Positions 24,883 to 35,774 are shown, counted from the first letter of the stretch. The stretch: DNA of 56,368 bases from Candidatus Endomicrobium procryptotermitis (GCA_031279415.1 JAITIP010000030.1:1-56368), one strand, 5' to 3'. Notes: a model not told the origin generated them from the letters alone. Program-made: numbers and translations.

Positions 24883-26386
24883 TTTTTGATTTATACCTTT
24901 TGAAAAAAGTAACCGCCATAAAAAGCGCGACAAAAACAATACATATTTTTATAAAAACATCTCCATAAAGCACATAAAAAGATTTATAATTATTTTGAAA
25001 AAAAGTCCCTGTTATCAATGTGCGTTCGTAAACTTTTGAAGAAACGTTTATTTTTCCAGAAGCATCTATTATTGCCGACACTCCGGTATTTGCGGCAATT
25101 ATTACCGCTTTGCGGCTTTCAACCGCTCGGAAAACATTTGCAGAAAAATGTTTATACGGAGCCGAAGAATCAAGAAACCATGCATCATTTGTATGGTTGG
25201 TTAAAACCTTTGCTCCCGATAAAACAAAGCGGCTTACGATATCGGGAAACAGATTTTCTGAACAAATTAAAGCACCTACTGAAAGTTCGCCGTCACTAAA
25301 AACATTTGTATCACTGCCTTCAATTGAATCATCATTTTTATCAGCTATATCAAAAAAATCCGCTACCCATCTCGGTATAGGCATATATTCACCAAAAGGT
25401 ATGAGATGATTCTTAAAGTGCATATCTCGATAACCGCCTGCACCGTCAAAATAAAAAACTGCATTAAACAGATTTCCCAGTCCGTCTAAATACGGAGCTC
25501 CTATAATATTGAATCCTCCCGCCGTTTTTGTGATTTTATCAGCAAATACGTAAGAGACATCATCGGCAGGAATCAAATTTATTATTTCACTTTCCGACCA
25601 TACATTAAGATCTGCTCCGATTTTTGACAATTCGATTGCAAAATCATCAAGAATTTTTGATGTTTCCAACTTATAAGAGTTGTCAAGTTTTTTATACTGT
25701 TCTATATTGGATTGCACCACGGCTGCAGTATGTTCTTTTTCTCCAAAATCCTGAAATAAGTGGTATCTGATTATTCCGAAAATAAGAACTGCGCAGAAAA
25801 TAAACACTGCCGAGGCAATGTAAGATTTTTTTTTATCCGCTATGCCGAAATACAACAAGCCATTTATAAGTATTATTACAAAAGAAATTCCATAAATGCC
25901 GGTAAATTCTGAAATTTGTACAATATATGTAAATAAATATTGGCTATAACTTATAATAAGCCACGGCCATTGTCCCAATATATAAGTGCGTATATACTCA
26001 ATAATTATCCATAAGCATGCGGACAAAATAATAAATAACCAGGGTTTTGAACAATATTTTTTTATAATTGCACAAAACAGTCCCCATAAACCCCAATACG
26101 CCGCAAAATAAGCACAAAATGCAGTATAAAATATTATTGAAATCGCATAATCTTCGGAAAATAAATAGATGGTATCAACCAGCCAATAGTTAGCTTGCGC
26201 ATTAAAAACAACACCTGCTAAAAAAGCATAAAAAAATGAAGAAACAGCAGACGATCTAAAAATTACGCAAATAAGAGGAACAAAAGCAACCCAAGTCAAA
26301 AAAATAAAATTGGTTTTAGGGAAAGATGCAGCGAGCGCAATACCCGTAAATATGCATAATGCAATATATTTATAAATTTGTCTCAT
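24860..26386 (-). CDS. lnt: Apolipoprotein N-acyltransferase paralogue, copy 2 of 3
   Basis: 508 residues with the same layout as its neighbours: N-terminal membrane bundle to ~210, nitrilase-like domain with Glu265, Lys325 and Cys375, and a C-terminal hydrophobic segment. The residue before the catalytic Glu is Ser (WSESEIINLIPAD) where typical Lnt has Pro, and this whole block is shared with copy 3. It overlaps copy 3 upstream by 17 nt and copy 1 downstream by 23 nt, so the three are translated from one message. It could have a different acyl donor or acceptor preference. Confidence 0.88.
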   Translation of the reverse strand: MRQIYKYIALCIFTGIALAASFPKTNFIFLTWVAFVPLICVIFRSSAVSSFFYAFLAGVVFNAQANYWLVDTIYLFSEDYAISIIFYTAFCAYFAAYWGLWGLFCAIIKKYCSKPWLFIILSACLWIIIEYIRTYILGQWPWLIISYSQYLFTYIVQISEFTGIYGISFVIILINGLLYFGIADKKKSYIASAVFIFCAVLIFGIIRYHLFQDFGEKEHTAAVVQSNIEQYKKLDNSYKLETSKILDDFAIELSKIGADLNVWSESEIINLIPADDVSYVFADKITKTAGGFNIIGAPYLDGLGNLFNAVFYFDGAGGYRDMHFKNHLIPFGEYMPIPRWVADFFDIADKNDDSIEGSDTNVFSDGELSVGALICSENLFPDIVSRFVLSGAKVLTNHTNDAWFLDSSAPYKHFSANVFRAVESRKAVIIAANTGVSAIIDASGKINVSSKVYERTLITGTFFQNNYKSFYVLYGDVFIKICIVFVALFMAVTFFKRYKSKNGAKANL

Positions 26387-27902
26387 TGCTATTTTTTAAT
26401 ATATGCCTTCTTAAAAAAACAATTATGACAAAAAAGAAAATAAAAAATATACAAATGACAGAAAAAACATCTCCGTAAAGCATATAAAAAGTCAGATAGT
26501 CGTTTTGGTAAAAAGTTCCGGTTATTATCGCTCTTTCGTAAACGCCCGTCGAAACAGCTATTTTTCCCGATGCGTCTATTATGGCTGAAACTCCAGTATT
26601 TGCGGCAACTATTATCGCTTTACGGCTTTCTACTGCTCTGATCACATTTGCCATGAAGTGTTTGTACGGCCCAGACGAATCTAAAAACCATGCATCATTG
26701 CTGTTGCTTGTCAAAACTTTCGCTCCGGCTAAAACAAACCGCCTGCTGAGTTCAGGAAAGAAATTTTCCGTGCATATCAGAGAACCTGCGTAAATATCTC
26801 CATCGGTAAAAACAACAGTGTCATAGCCTTTGACTTTATTTAAATCAATATTATCCGCGCCTATTGTAATATATTTCGATAAACCAAGCGGCAGATATTC
26901 GCCGAAAGGGATAAGATGATTTTTTGTATGCATCGAAACATATCCGCCGTTGCCGTCAAAATAGAATACTGCTCCGAACAGTCTTCCGGTGCCGTCAAGA
27001 TACGGAGCGCCTATGATATTGAATCCTCCCGCCGTTTTTGCAATTTTATCCGCAAAAATATAGGATTCTATGTCAGCAGGAATAAGATTTATTATCTCGC
27101 TTTCTGACCATACGTTAAGATCTGCACCTATTTCTGACAATTTTTCCGCAGCTTCTTCAAGTTTCAAAGTTGTCTCGGTTTTATACGAATTATCGAGTTT
27201 TTTATATTGTTCGATATTAGACTGTACAGCTGCCACGGTATATTCTTTATCACCGAAATTTCTGAACGAATTGTATCTGAATATTCCGAAAATCACTACA
27301 AAAACAAATAAAGCTGCCGCGGCAAGCAGATAAGTTTTTTTTCTTTTGAAAACCGCAAAATATAAAAATCCATTTATAAGCATTATGACAAAAGAAACGC
27401 CGTAAACGCCCGTAAATTCCGCTATCTGTATTATATATGTAAACAAATATTGGCTGTAGCCTAATAATGTCCAGGGCCAGCCTGTCAAAGCGTATGTTTT
27501 TATATATTCAAGAACAACCCACAGACAAGCCGACACAAGTACAAAAAGCCACGGTTTATAACAGTATCGTTTTATAAATGAAGAAAGCGCTCCCCAGATA
27601 CCCCAGTATAATGAAAAATATAAACAAAGCGCGCCGTAAAAAAAGAACGCGATAAAATAATTGCCGGACAACAGCCGCACACTGTCGAGAACAAAGAAAA
27701 CGCATAGCATATTTGCAACCAAGCTGGACAGAAAAGTGTAAAAGAAAGACTGCCTGACAGAAGAGTTAAAAATAATATGAAAAAGAGGAATTAAGGCTGC
27801 CCACATTAAAAAAAACAGGTTTATTTTTGGAAAAGAAAAAGCTGACAAAAACCCTGTAGATATGCTAAGCAATATGAAAAGATTCTTTTGTTTTAATTTC
27901 AT
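26370..27902 (-). CDS. lnt: Apolipoprotein N-acyltransferase paralogue, copy 3 of 3
   Basis: 510 residues, membrane bundle to ~210 then the nitrilase-like domain with Glu267, Lys327 (before NHLIPFGEY) and Cys377 (ICTEN). The catalytic triad is therefore complete. It is closer to copy 2 than to copy 1 (shared QSNIEQYKKLDNSYK and WSESEIINLIPAD), which suggests two successive duplications. It starts 33 nt after the secA stop with a weak AGG about 9 nt before the ATG. Confidence 0.88.
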   Translation of the reverse strand: MKLKQKNLFILLSISTGFLSAFSFPKINLFFLMWAALIPLFHIIFNSSVRQSFFYTFLSSLVANMLCVFFVLDSVRLLSGNYFIAFFFYGALCLYFSLYWGIWGALSSFIKRYCYKPWLFVLVSACLWVVLEYIKTYALTGWPWTLLGYSQYLFTYIIQIAEFTGVYGVSFVIMLINGFLYFAVFKRKKTYLLAAAALFVFVVIFGIFRYNSFRNFGDKEYTVAAVQSNIEQYKKLDNSYKTETTLKLEEAAEKLSEIGADLNVWSESEIINLIPADIESYIFADKIAKTAGGFNIIGAPYLDGTGRLFGAVFYFDGNGGYVSMHTKNHLIPFGEYLPLGLSKYITIGADNIDLNKVKGYDTVVFTDGDIYAGSLICTENFFPELSRRFVLAGAKVLTSNSNDAWFLDSSGPYKHFMANVIRAVESRKAIIVAANTGVSAIIDASGKIAVSTGVYERAIITGTFYQNDYLTFYMLYGDVFSVICIFFIFFFVIIVFLRRHILKNSNETNL

Positions 27903-27935
27903 TATAAAAACCTAATACTTAACTATGCTGCAAAA

Positions 27936-30566
27936 CTAAAGGTTTGCTCCGCAGCATTTTTTATATTTTTTACCGCTGCCACAAGGACACGGATCGTTCC
28001 TTCCTATTTTATTTATGTCTCCAGCTTTAATTTTTTTATTTTGTTTGCTATCCAAGACTAAATTATGATTAATTTTATTTCCCTGCCCTTTTAAAGCCGC
28101 ATCCTGAAGCGGTTTCATGATTCCCTGCGGTCTTATTTCGACATGAACTTTAAATATGTATTCTATCGTGCTTTCTCTTATTCTTTTCATCATCGACTCA
28201 AACAAGGCAAAAGACTCTCTCTGATATTCTATTTTTGGATCTTTCTGAGCATAGGCTCTAAACCCTATTCCTCTTCTCACTTGATCGAGTTCATACAAGT
28301 GATCTTTCCATGAAGAATCTATCATTTGCAGTAATACCATTCTCTGAATATGCGATAATAGCTCAGGAGTAAGCTGCTCTTTTCTTTTTTCATAAGATTC
28401 CATTACTTTTTCGTAAATGTCTTCTTTTAAAGCATCTTGAGTTATGTAATTTAAAGCATCTTCATTTTCCAGTTTATATTTTATCGTAAAAGTTCTTTGC
28501 AGCCAGGCTTCTATGCTTGCCCAATCCCATTCTTCTGCATATTTTGCCGAAGCCCAAAGCTGAACTTTTTCGTCAACGGACTCATTTATCATGTCTTTAA
28601 TCGTGTCGGTTACGTCTTCGCCTTCAAGAATTTCATTTCTAAGTCTGTAAACAGCTTCTCTTTGTTTGTTCATGACATTATCGAAATCTATGAGCTGTTT
28701 TCTTATGTCAAAATTCATGCCTTCTACTTTTCTCTGCGCACCTTCGACGGCTTTAGATATCCACGGATGCTGAATGTCTTCACCCCTTTTAAGTCCGAGT
28801 TTATCCATCATATAAGCCATTCTGTCAGAACCGAAAAGCCTCATCAGTTCGTCTTCCATAGAGAGAAAAAACCGAGAAGAACCTGGATCGCCCTGCCTTC
28901 CGGCACGGCCTCTGAGCTGATTATCGATTCTTCGCGATTCATGTCTTTCTGTACCTATTATGTGCAGCCCTCCGAAAGATTTAACTTCTTCATTTTGTAC
29001 TGGATCTCCCGCACCGAGAACTATATCTGTACCTCTTCCCGCCATATTTGTCGCTATGGTTACCGCACTTTTTGCTCCTGCCTGAGCGATAATTTGCGCT
29101 TCAAGTTCATGATATTTTGCATTTAAAACCTGATGCGGAATTCCTTTCTTTCTTAACATTGAAGCGATTTTTTCAGATTTTTCAATCGATCTCGTTCCGA
29201 CCAAAACGGGCTGCCCTTTTCTCCAGCACTGTTCAACCTCATTTACAATGGCTTCATCTTTTTCCTGCTCAGTTTTATAAATTACATCTGGAAAATCTTT
29301 TCTTATCATCGGATTATTCGTCGGAACTTCCACGACTCCGAGTTTATAAATTTCCCAAAATTCTGCCGATTCCGTTGAAGCCGTACCCGTCATACCAGAA
29401 ATTTTGTCATACATTCTGAAAAAATTCTGAAATGTGATCGTCGCAAGAGTTTGATTCTCTTCGGCTATTTTCAAATTTTCTTTTGCTTCTACAGCTTGAT
29501 GAAGACCGTCTGACCATCTTCTTCCGGGCATAAGCCTCCCTGTAAATTCGTCAACGATTATCACTTCGCCGTCTTTTACGACATATTCCACATCTCTGTG
29601 ATACAAATTATGCGCTCTTACCGCCTGCGTCAAATGATGTACCCATTCCGACTGCAAATCGTCATAAATATTTTTAATTCCCAAAACTTTTTCGGCTTTT
29701 TGTATCCCCTGCTCCGTCATGACTACGGTATGATTTTTTTCATCAACCAAATAATCGTATCCGACGGACAAATCGACGCCGTCATATTTCGCTTTTATTT
29801 CTTCCGCTTCGGTGATTTTTCTGCCTTTTAAGAGAGGCACTATTCTGTTGCATACGTAATATTTGTCCGTTGCCTGATCTCCAGCTCCAGAAATAATCAA
29901 AGGCGTTCTAGCTTCATCGATTAGAATCGAATCGACTTCATCTATAATCGCGTAATTAAGCGGCCGCAAAACTCTGTCTTCTTTGGTAATAACCATATTG
30001 TCCCTTAGATAGTCGAAACCGAGCTCGTTATTAGTAACATAAGTTATATCGCATTTATAAGCCGACCGCCTTTCTTCATTAGAAATATCATGCGAAACAT
30101 TTCCTACGGTAAGTCCCAATTTTTCATGTATCGAACCCATCCACTCTTTATCCCTTTTCGCTAAATAGTCATTTACTGTAACAATATGCACGCCTTTTCC
30201 CGGCAAAGCATTTAAATACGAAGCGAGCGTGGCAACTAAAGTTTTGCCTTCGCCAGTACGCATTTCTGCTATTTTGCCTTTATGTAAAATGTATCCGCCT
30301 ATAAGCTGAACGTCAAAATGTCTGAGACCTATAGTCCTGATGGAAGCTTCTCTTACACATGCAAAAGCTTCAGGAAGAATATCATCGAGAGTCTCGCCTT
30401 TCGTAAGTCTTTCCCTGAACTCCGCTGTTTTTGCTTTCAGTTCTTCATCAGAAAGTTTTTGAATTGAGGTCTCCAATTCGTTAATTTTTTCCACTATCGG
30501 CTTTATCGCCTTAATGTCTCTTTCATTTTGAGAACCAAAAATTGCGCTCAAAATACTTTTTAACAT
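27936..30566 (-). CDS. secA: Preprotein translocase ATPase SecA
   Basis: Motor that drives preproteins through SecYEG. 876 residues: DEAD-type motor with Walker [14 protein letters not shown] (about 103-115) and Walker [14 protein letters not shown] (about 209-221), the second nucleotide fold with [10 protein letters not shown] and [12 protein letters not shown], the helical scaffold, and a C-terminal zinc tail [15 protein letters not shown] for SecB or ribosome contact. The start has AAGGGG about 8 nt upstream. A TATAAT (30605-30610) lies 39 nt before the start but without a clear -35. Confidence 0.98.
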   Translation of the reverse strand: MLKSILSAIFGSQNERDIKAIKPIVEKINELETSIQKLSDEELKAKTAEFRERLTKGETLDDILPEAFACVREASIRTIGLRHFDVQLIGGYILHKGKIAEMRTGEGKTLVATLASYLNALPGKGVHIVTVNDYLAKRDKEWMGSIHEKLGLTVGNVSHDISNEERRSAYKCDITYVTNNELGFDYLRDNMVITKEDRVLRPLNYAIIDEVDSILIDEARTPLIISGAGDQATDKYYVCNRIVPLLKGRKITEAEEIKAKYDGVDLSVGYDYLVDEKNHTVVMTEQGIQKAEKVLGIKNIYDDLQSEWVHHLTQAVRAHNLYHRDVEYVVKDGEVIIVDEFTGRLMPGRRWSDGLHQAVEAKENLKIAEENQTLATITFQNFFRMYDKISGMTGTASTESAEFWEIYKLGVVEVPTNNPMIRKDFPDVIYKTEQEKDEAIVNEVEQCWRKGQPVLVGTRSIEKSEKIASMLRKKGIPHQVLNAKYHELEAQIIAQAGAKSAVTIATNMAGRGTDIVLGAGDPVQNEEVKSFGGLHIIGTERHESRRIDNQLRGRAGRQGDPGSSRFFLSMEDELMRLFGSDRMAYMMDKLGLKRGEDIQHPWISKAVEGAQRKVEGMNFDIRKQLIDFDNVMNKQREAVYRLRNEILEGEDVTDTIKDMINESVDEKVQLWASAKYAEEWDWASIEAWLQRTFTIKYKLENEDALNYITQDALKEDIYEKVMESYEKRKEQLTPELLSHIQRMVLLQMIDSSWKDHLYELDQVRRGIGFRAYAQKDPKIEYQRESFALFESMMKRIRESTIEYIFKVHVEIRPQGIMKPLQDAALKGQGNKINHNLVLDSKQNKKIKAGDINKIGRNDPCPCGSGKKYKKCCGANL

Positions 30567-30656
30567 TTATTTTCCCCTTAAATAAATTATTTTATTAAAC
30601 AATAATTATATAATTTATTAAGATAAAAAAGAAGCTTTAGAAGCACAAAAAATTTA

Positions 30657-31742
30657 CTATTTCATGAAATGCGACATGATTACATTTGAGATAAAAATCA
30701 TATTTTTTGGAAGTTTGACTCTGCCGTTTTCATTTATAAGCTTATTTTCCCTGAGAAGCTTTTGAAGAGCTTTTTTGTTTGACTCATTTTTAAAGGTATT
30801 TATGTCGGCGCCTTTATCAAGCAGGCGTAGTCCAAGCATTATTGCCTCCGCTTCATAATCTGTGTCATCTATAAAGTCATTTTCCTGTTTTACCGGCAAT
30901 CCTTTCACAATCAGTTCCATATATTTATCAACGTCTATGATGTTTAAATATCTGAATCGGTTTTCATAGCCGGCGGCACCCGCACCGACAGCTATATATT
31001 CAAAGTTGCGCCAATAATTGCCATTATGCAGCGATTCTTTTCCGAGTTTCGCCCAATTCGATATCTCATAATGATTAAAACTATTGTCAGCCAAAATTTT
31101 TACGGCTACTTCATACATCTCTCTCTGTAAATCTTCGTCAACAGAAATGCCAGAATTAAAAAAAGGAGTATGTTCTTCAATATTTAAAGGATAAAGCGAA
31201 ACGTGTCCGCAGCCAAATTTTACGGCCGTGTTCAAATCGTTCTCCCAATCAGAAACAGACTGTCCAGGTAAACCGTAAATCAAATCCAAATTAAAATTGT
31301 CAAATCCAGATTTAACGGCGGATTCATAGGCTTTTTCGAATGTAGCAAAATTATGAACTCTACCTATTTTTTTCAACATCTCGTCATCAACCGACTGAAG
31401 TCCCATGCTCAGCCTATTTACCCCAAATTCTTTAAGAATTTTAAGTTTATCGCATGACGTAGATTCTGGGTTTAATTCAAAAGTGAACTCTTTTAACGAT
31501 CTCGTTTCGAAATTATCATTTACGGCTTTAAGAAGCGTTGAGATTTGTCTCTCGGAAAGTACTGAAGGAGTGCCTCCTCCGATATAAGCGGTGTCAATTT
31601 TTCTGTTTTTATGCTGCCCACAGTGCATAGACAGCGATTGCACATACTGTGAAGCTTTTTTTTCTTCGTATTCAACGGAGAAAAAATCACAGTAAAAACA
31701 TTTTTGTTTGCAAAATGGTATGTGAATATATAATCCGAGCAT
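30657..31742 (-). CDS. hemW: HemW-like radical SAM protein (heme chaperone/coproporphyrinogen dehydrogenase family)
   Basis: 361 residues with the radical SAM cysteines in HIPFCKQKCFYCDF, IGGGTPS, and the HemW C-terminal domain. Family members bind heme and may insert it into target proteins; some were long annotated as anaerobic coproporphyrinogen oxidases. ATG 31742 gives the standard short N-terminus (MLGLYIHIPFC) but has no Shine-Dalgarno, and a terminator-like hairpin ends at this codon. An ATG at 31784, next to the upstream stop and with GGA 8 nt ahead, would add 14 residues and put the hairpin inside the coding region. The start is unsettled. Confidence 0.85.
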   Translation of the reverse strand: MLGLYIHIPFCKQKCFYCDFFSVEYEEKKASQYVQSLSMHCGQHKNRKIDTAYIGGGTPSVLSERQISTLLKAVNDNFETRSLKEFTFELNPESTSCDKLKILKEFGVNRLSMGLQSVDDEMLKKIGRVHNFATFEKAYESAVKSGFDNFNLDLIYGLPGQSVSDWENDLNTAVKFGCGHVSLYPLNIEEHTPFFNSGISVDEDLQREMYEVAVKILADNSFNHYEISNWAKLGKESLHNGNYWRNFEYIAVGAGAAGYENRFRYLNIIDVDKYMELIVKGLPVKQENDFIDDTDYEAEAIMLGLRLLDKGADINTFKNESNKKALQKLLRENKLINENGRVKLPKNMIFISNVIMSHFMK

Positions 31743-31772
31743 ATAAAAAAGCGCCGTTTTTCTAGACGGCAC
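31743..31772 (-). terminator. Terminator-like hairpin at the hemW start
   Basis: Minus strand GTGCCGT (31772-31766) pairs with ACGGCGC (31757-31751, one G-U pair), loop 8 nt, then TTTTTTAT immediately before the ATG at 31742. It lies 13 nt past the SPFH gene stop, so it may end that transcript or attenuate hemW. Confidence 0.7.
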
Positions 31773-31784
31773 TTTTGAACACAT

Positions 31785-32720
31785 TTATTTTTCCACTATT
31801 TTTGGAAGTTTTGCAGGATCTTTAAAAAGCTCCGCAATACCGCCTATTGAAGCTGTAACTCCAGTAGTTTCCAAAGGCAAAAATATTTTAGTTGCTTTTC
31901 CATCGGCAACTTTAGACAGAGCTTCAAGATATTTTATCGCGATAAGATCATTCGTGGGGTTTCCGTCATGGATTGCATTGTACACTACCTCAATTTGATA
32001 TTTTTCGGCTTCGGCAACTTTCCTGATGGCTTCTGCTTCGCCTGTAGCTTCAAGAACCTGCTTTTCTTTCGTCGCTTCCGCTTCAAGAATAACAGCTTGT
32101 TTTGTTCCTTCAGCTTTAAGAATCGCAGCCTGCCTCAAACCTTCGGCTTCCAGAATATTCGCCCTCTTTTCTCTTTCGGCTTTCATCTGTTTTGACATTG
32201 CATCGGTAATATCTCTTGGCGGGTCGATTTTCTGTATTTCAACTCTTGTAACTTTAACGCCCCATTTATCAGTAGCCTCATCCATAACGACTCTCAATTG
32301 CGTGTTTATCTTTTCTCTTGACGTAAGAGTACTGTCCAATTCCATATCACCTATAACATTTCTAAGATTTGTCTGCGCAAGCTTTAAAGCCGCAAGAGCA
32401 AAATTCGCGATATTATAGACGACTCTGAAAGGGTCGGTTATCTGAAAATAAATAATAGCGTCAACAACTACTGTAACGTTATCTTTAGTTATAACACTTT
32501 GAGGTGGGACGTCAATAACCTGTTCTCTCATGTCGACTTTTCTAAGATTCTGGAAGAAAGGAATGATAATCGCTACTCCCGGATCTTCAGTTTTACTGTA
32601 TTTTCCCAAAGTTTCCACAAGACCCTTTTCATGCTGCCTTATAATGTTTACCGAACTTGCAACTAAAATAATAACCGCAAAAACAATTACTAAAATTAAC
32701 ATCAGTATCCCGCTTCCCAT
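31785..32720 (-). CDS. SPFH/band 7 (stomatin, QmcA-like) membrane protein
   Basis: 311 residues. One N-terminal transmembrane segment (about 4-24) is followed by an SPFH domain (about 25-190, with [16 protein letters not shown] and [15 protein letters not shown]) and a coiled-coil stretch rich in A, E, K (190-250). Such proteins form ring assemblies linked to membrane microdomains or FtsH control. ATG 32720 follows AAGGAGG by 5 nt; a GTG at 32726 touches that site and is rejected. The NfeD-like gene lies directly upstream, the usual SPFH/NfeD pairing. Confidence 0.92.
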   Translation of the reverse strand: MGSGILMLILVIVFAVIILVASSVNIIRQHEKGLVETLGKYSKTEDPGVAIIIPFFQNLRKVDMREQVIDVPPQSVITKDNVTVVVDAIIYFQITDPFRVVYNIANFALAALKLAQTNLRNVIGDMELDSTLTSREKINTQLRVVMDEATDKWGVKVTRVEIQKIDPPRDITDAMSKQMKAEREKRANILEAEGLRQAAILKAEGTKQAVILEAEATKEKQVLEATGEAEAIRKVAEAEKYQIEVVYNAIHDGNPTNDLIAIKYLEALSKVADGKATKIFLPLETTGVTASIGGIAELFKDPAKLPKIVEK

Positions 32721-32738
32721 AAACACCTCCTTAAAAAT

Positions 32739-33164
32739 TCATTTTTTCCTTACTATAACTCTTGTTCCTTTTACAGAAATTATTTCCACAATACTCCCTT
32801 TTTCTATCTCTTCACTTTCAGAAAAAGCGCTCCATATCTCACCCATAACTTTCACAAAACCTTGAGTTTTTTTGGAAATTTTTTCCGTAGCTATGGCCTC
32901 TTTCCCTATTATCGCATCAATATTGGATTTCTCCGTATTGACATTTTTCATATATTTTTTTAAAAGAGGTCTTATAAACAAAACTGAAAGTACTGACGCG
33001 ACAGAAAATATTATTATCTGAATCCATATTCCCGCTCCCAAAACGGAAGCTATTCCCGCAAAAATCGAACCTGCCGCAAGACAAGTAAAGAAAAATAAAG
33101 ACACGGTGGCAATTTCAAGAATCGCAAGAATTAGGGCAGCAATAATCCATATTATCCAGCTCAT
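32739..33164 (-). CDS. NfeD-like membrane protein
   Basis: 141 residues: three to four hydrophobic segments in the first 80 residues (starting MSWIIWIIAALILAI), then a soluble OB-fold domain of about 55 residues typical of NfeD (IIGKEAIATEKI, ending GTRVIVRK). Family members partner with SPFH proteins. ATG 33164 is supported by GAGGAGG 5 nt upstream. A longer frame to 33212 would overlap lepB and is not used. Confidence 0.88.
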   Translation of the reverse strand: MSWIIWIIAALILAILEIATVSLFFFTCLAAGSIFAGIASVLGAGIWIQIIIFSVASVLSVLFIRPLLKKYMKNVNTEKSNIDAIIGKEAIATEKISKKTQGFVKVMGEIWSAFSESEEIEKGSIVEIISVKGTRVIVRKK

Positions 33165-33181
33165 GATTTCCTCCTCTATTC

Positions 33182-33952
33182 TTATATTATTCTTATGCGT
33201 TTTAAAGGCCAATAAAGAAGTAGCGCCTTTCCCTTTATATATTTATCTGGCAAAGGTCCCCAAAAGCGTGAATCAAAAGAATAATCCCTATTATCACCAA
33301 GCATCATGTACGAATTTGCTGGAACGGCGACGGGTCCAAAATTGTCTCTCATAAAAGTTGGAGGAACTGTTGTAAACTTACCGTTTTCCCATGCCTGCTG
33401 ATATTCTGTTTCACTGTTGAATAGGTTAAAACTTTGAAAAATAGACGGATCTGAATAGCTTATATATGGCTCGTCAACCGGTACTCCATTGACAAATAGT
33501 TTTTTATCTTTTATCTCGACTATATCTCCCGCAACGGCGACACATCTTTTAATATAATCTTTCTTAATTCCCGCTTCTCTTTCCGATACAGTCAAAGCTT
33601 GAGTCGGACATTTGAAAACGACTATATCTCCTCTTACAATGTTTTTTATGGCAAAAATTCTCTTACCATCGCTGAAAGGCACATGAAAACCATAAATGAA
33701 TTTATTTACAAATAGATGATCTCCTTCAAGAAGAGTTGTTCTCATGCTTCCGGAAGGAATTTTGAAAGCCTGAATAAAGAAAAACATTAAAATTGACGCT
33801 ATTATGAGAGCAGACCATGCCGTATCTACCCACGAATAAACGTTTTTAAACAAACTCTGTGAAACTTTTCCCGTAAACTTATTCTTTATCAACAGCATAA
33901 ACATTGCAACACAGAAAAGAATACAACCCGCGATAAAAAGTTTAACTTCCAT
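33182..33952 (-). CDS. lepB: Signal peptidase I
   Basis: Cleaves signal peptides at the outer face of the inner membrane. 256 residues with two hydrophobic N-terminal segments (about 3-22 and 43-63). The catalytic Ser69 lies in PSGSM and Lys135 in KRCVAVAGD. GDNRDYSFDSRFWG is the conserved C-terminal box. AAAGGAG lies 6 nt before the start at 33952. Together with SecA, SecG and Lnt it completes much of the export and lipoprotein route in this window. Confidence 0.96.
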   Translation of the reverse strand: MEVKLFIAGCILFCVAMFMLLIKNKFTGKVSQSLFKNVYSWVDTAWSALIIASILMFFFIQAFKIPSGSMRTTLLEGDHLFVNKFIYGFHVPFSDGKRIFAIKNIVRGDIVVFKCPTQALTVSEREAGIKKDYIKRCVAVAGDIVEIKDKKLFVNGVPVDEPYISYSDPSIFQSFNLFNSETEYQQAWENGKFTTVPPTFMRDNFGPVAVPANSYMMLGDNRDYSFDSRFWGPLPDKYIKGKALLLYWPLKRIRII

Positions 33953-33983
33953 TTTTTCTCCTTTAGTACGAAATCAATTTCTG

Positions 33984-35774
33984 TCAATCATCTATTTTTA
34001 ATACGGCAATAAACGCTTCAGGTGGAATCTCTACTCTCCCGAACTGTCTCATTTTACGTTTTCCTTCTTTCTGTTTTTCCAGCAGTTTTCTTTTTCTCGT
34101 TATGTCTCCACCGTAACATTTTGCCAAAACGTCTTTTCTTACGGCAGAAATCGTTTCTCTAGCTATAATTTTATTGTTTACTCTTGCCTGTATTGGAATT
34201 TCAAACATATGTCTCGGAATTATTCCGCGTAGTTTTTCCGTAAGATAATGCGCGGCATTTTGCACTTTGTCTTTATGTACTATAACGGTAAAAGCATCAA
34301 CGACTTCTCCGTTAATCATAATTTCAAGTTTAACTAAATCTCCAGGCTGCGGCTCTATATGCTCATAATCAAAAGAGGCATACCCTTTTGACACTGACTT
34401 TAATGCATCGTAAAAACCGACTATTATTTCCGCAAGAGGTAGATGATATTTCAGTACTATTATTTTTGCATTCAGATATTTCATTTGTATTTGTTTTCCC
34501 CTTCTTTTCTGGCACAAATCTAAAATAGCGCCGAGATAATCTACTGGGGAGATAATTGCCGCCTCGACATAAGGTTCCCAAATTTCTGAAATTTCTGAGT
34601 TGTTAAGAAATTTAGCGGGATTATCTATAGTTACAAACTGACCTTTAAGCGTTTTGACTTTATACACGACATTCGGCGATGTCACCAAAAGGCTCAACCC
34701 AAACTCCCTTTCGAGTCTTTCTTTGACTATCTCAAGATGAAGAGAACCCAGAAAGCCACATCTGAAACCAAATCCCAATGCTACTGAGGTTTCTGGAAAA
34801 TAAACCAAAGAGGAATCAGAAAGTCTCAGTTTTTCCAAAGCACTTTTTAATGCATCATAATCGGAAGTGCTGTTAGGATATAAACCAGCAAAAACAAAAG
34901 GATGTATTTCTTTATATCCCGGATGCTGATTTTTCGTAGGTTTTGCGCTGTCGGTTATCGTGTCTCCAATTTTTATGTCGTGTATGTCTTTTATTCCAGC
35001 AACCATGTATCCGACTTCTCCCGAAGACAAACTGTCGGACTCAATCGGCCTTATTCTCATATATCCGACTTCCAAAACGTCATATTCCACATCAGAAGCT
35101 ATAAATCTTATTTTCATTCCTTTTCGGATACTTCCATCAAAAACTCTTATTATGACAATAACGCCCCTGTAGGAATCATAAAACGAATCAAAAATTATTG
35201 CAGACAAAGGTTCGTCTAAGACAACTTTTGCCGGAGGAATGTTTTCAACGATGGAATATACGATTTCGTCGATGCCTATCCCTTCTTTCGCACTTGCGAG
35301 TATCGGCTCTGCATCAACGTTCAAACCTTCTTTCATCTGCTCGTAAGTGCTGTCAACGTCAGCGGTAGGCAAATCGATTTTATTTATAACTGGAATTATT
35401 TTGAGGCTCGCGTTTTTTGCAAGCATGGTATTGGCAAGCGTCTGTGCTTCAACGCCTTGTGTGGCGTCTATTACCAAAAGAGCTCCTTCACATGCCGCAA
35501 GAGCGCGCGAAACCTCATAGGTAAAATCGACATGACCCGGAGTGTCTATAAGATTTAAAATATATTTTTTTCCGTTTTTGTCAGTATAATTCATTCTTAC
35601 GGCTTTCGCTTTAATTGTAATCCCTCTTTCCCTTTCAAGCTCCATTCCGTCAAGAATCTGATCTTTCATCTCTCTTTTGGATATTGTTCCTGTATATTCA
35701 AGAAGCCTATCGGCCAAAGTGCTCTTACCGTGATCGATGTGCGCTATAATACAAAAATTTCTTATGTTAGACAT
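33984..35774 (-). CDS. lepA: Elongation factor 4 (LepA)
   Basis: Ribosome-bound translational GTPase of 596 residues. G1 AHIDHGKS (about 10-17), the DTPGH box and NKID box of the G domain are present, followed by EF-G-like domains II, III and V and the LepA-specific C-terminal domain (CYGGDITRKRKLLEKQKEGK). It lies 31 nt upstream of lepB on the same strand, the classical lepA-lepB order. A weak, distant purine stretch is the only ribosome site seen. Confidence 0.98.
   Translation of the reverse strand: MSNIRNFCIIAHIDHGKSTLADRLLEYTGTISKREMKDQILDGMELERERGITIKAKAVRMNYTDKNGKKYILNLIDTPGHVDFTYEVSRALAACEGALLVIDATQGVEAQTLANTMLAKNASLKIIPVINKIDLPTADVDSTYEQMKEGLNVDAEPILASAKEGIGIDEIVYSIVENIPPAKVVLDEPLSAIIFDSFYDSYRGVIVIIRVFDGSIRKGMKIRFIASDVEYDVLEVGYMRIRPIESDSLSSGEVGYMVAGIKDIHDIKIGDTITDSAKPTKNQHPGYKEIHPFVFAGLYPNSTSDYDALKSALEKLRLSDSSLVYFPETSVALGFGFRCGFLGSLHLEIVKERLEREFGLSLLVTSPNVVYKVKTLKGQFVTIDNPAKFLNNSEISEIWEPYVEAAIISPVDYLGAILDLCQKRRGKQIQMKYLNAKIIVLKYHLPLAEIIVGFYDALKSVSKGYASFDYEHIEPQPGDLVKLEIMINGEVVDAFTVIVHKDKVQNAAHYLTEKLRGIIPRHMFEIPIQARVNNKIIARETISAVRKDVLAKCYGGDITRKRKLLEKQKEGKRKMRQFGRVEIPPEAFIAVLKIDD

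Noticed and set aside
30630-30656. A terminator after hemW (GCTT/AAGC).
   Set aside because: Stem of 4 bp with a 3-nt loop; too weak to call.
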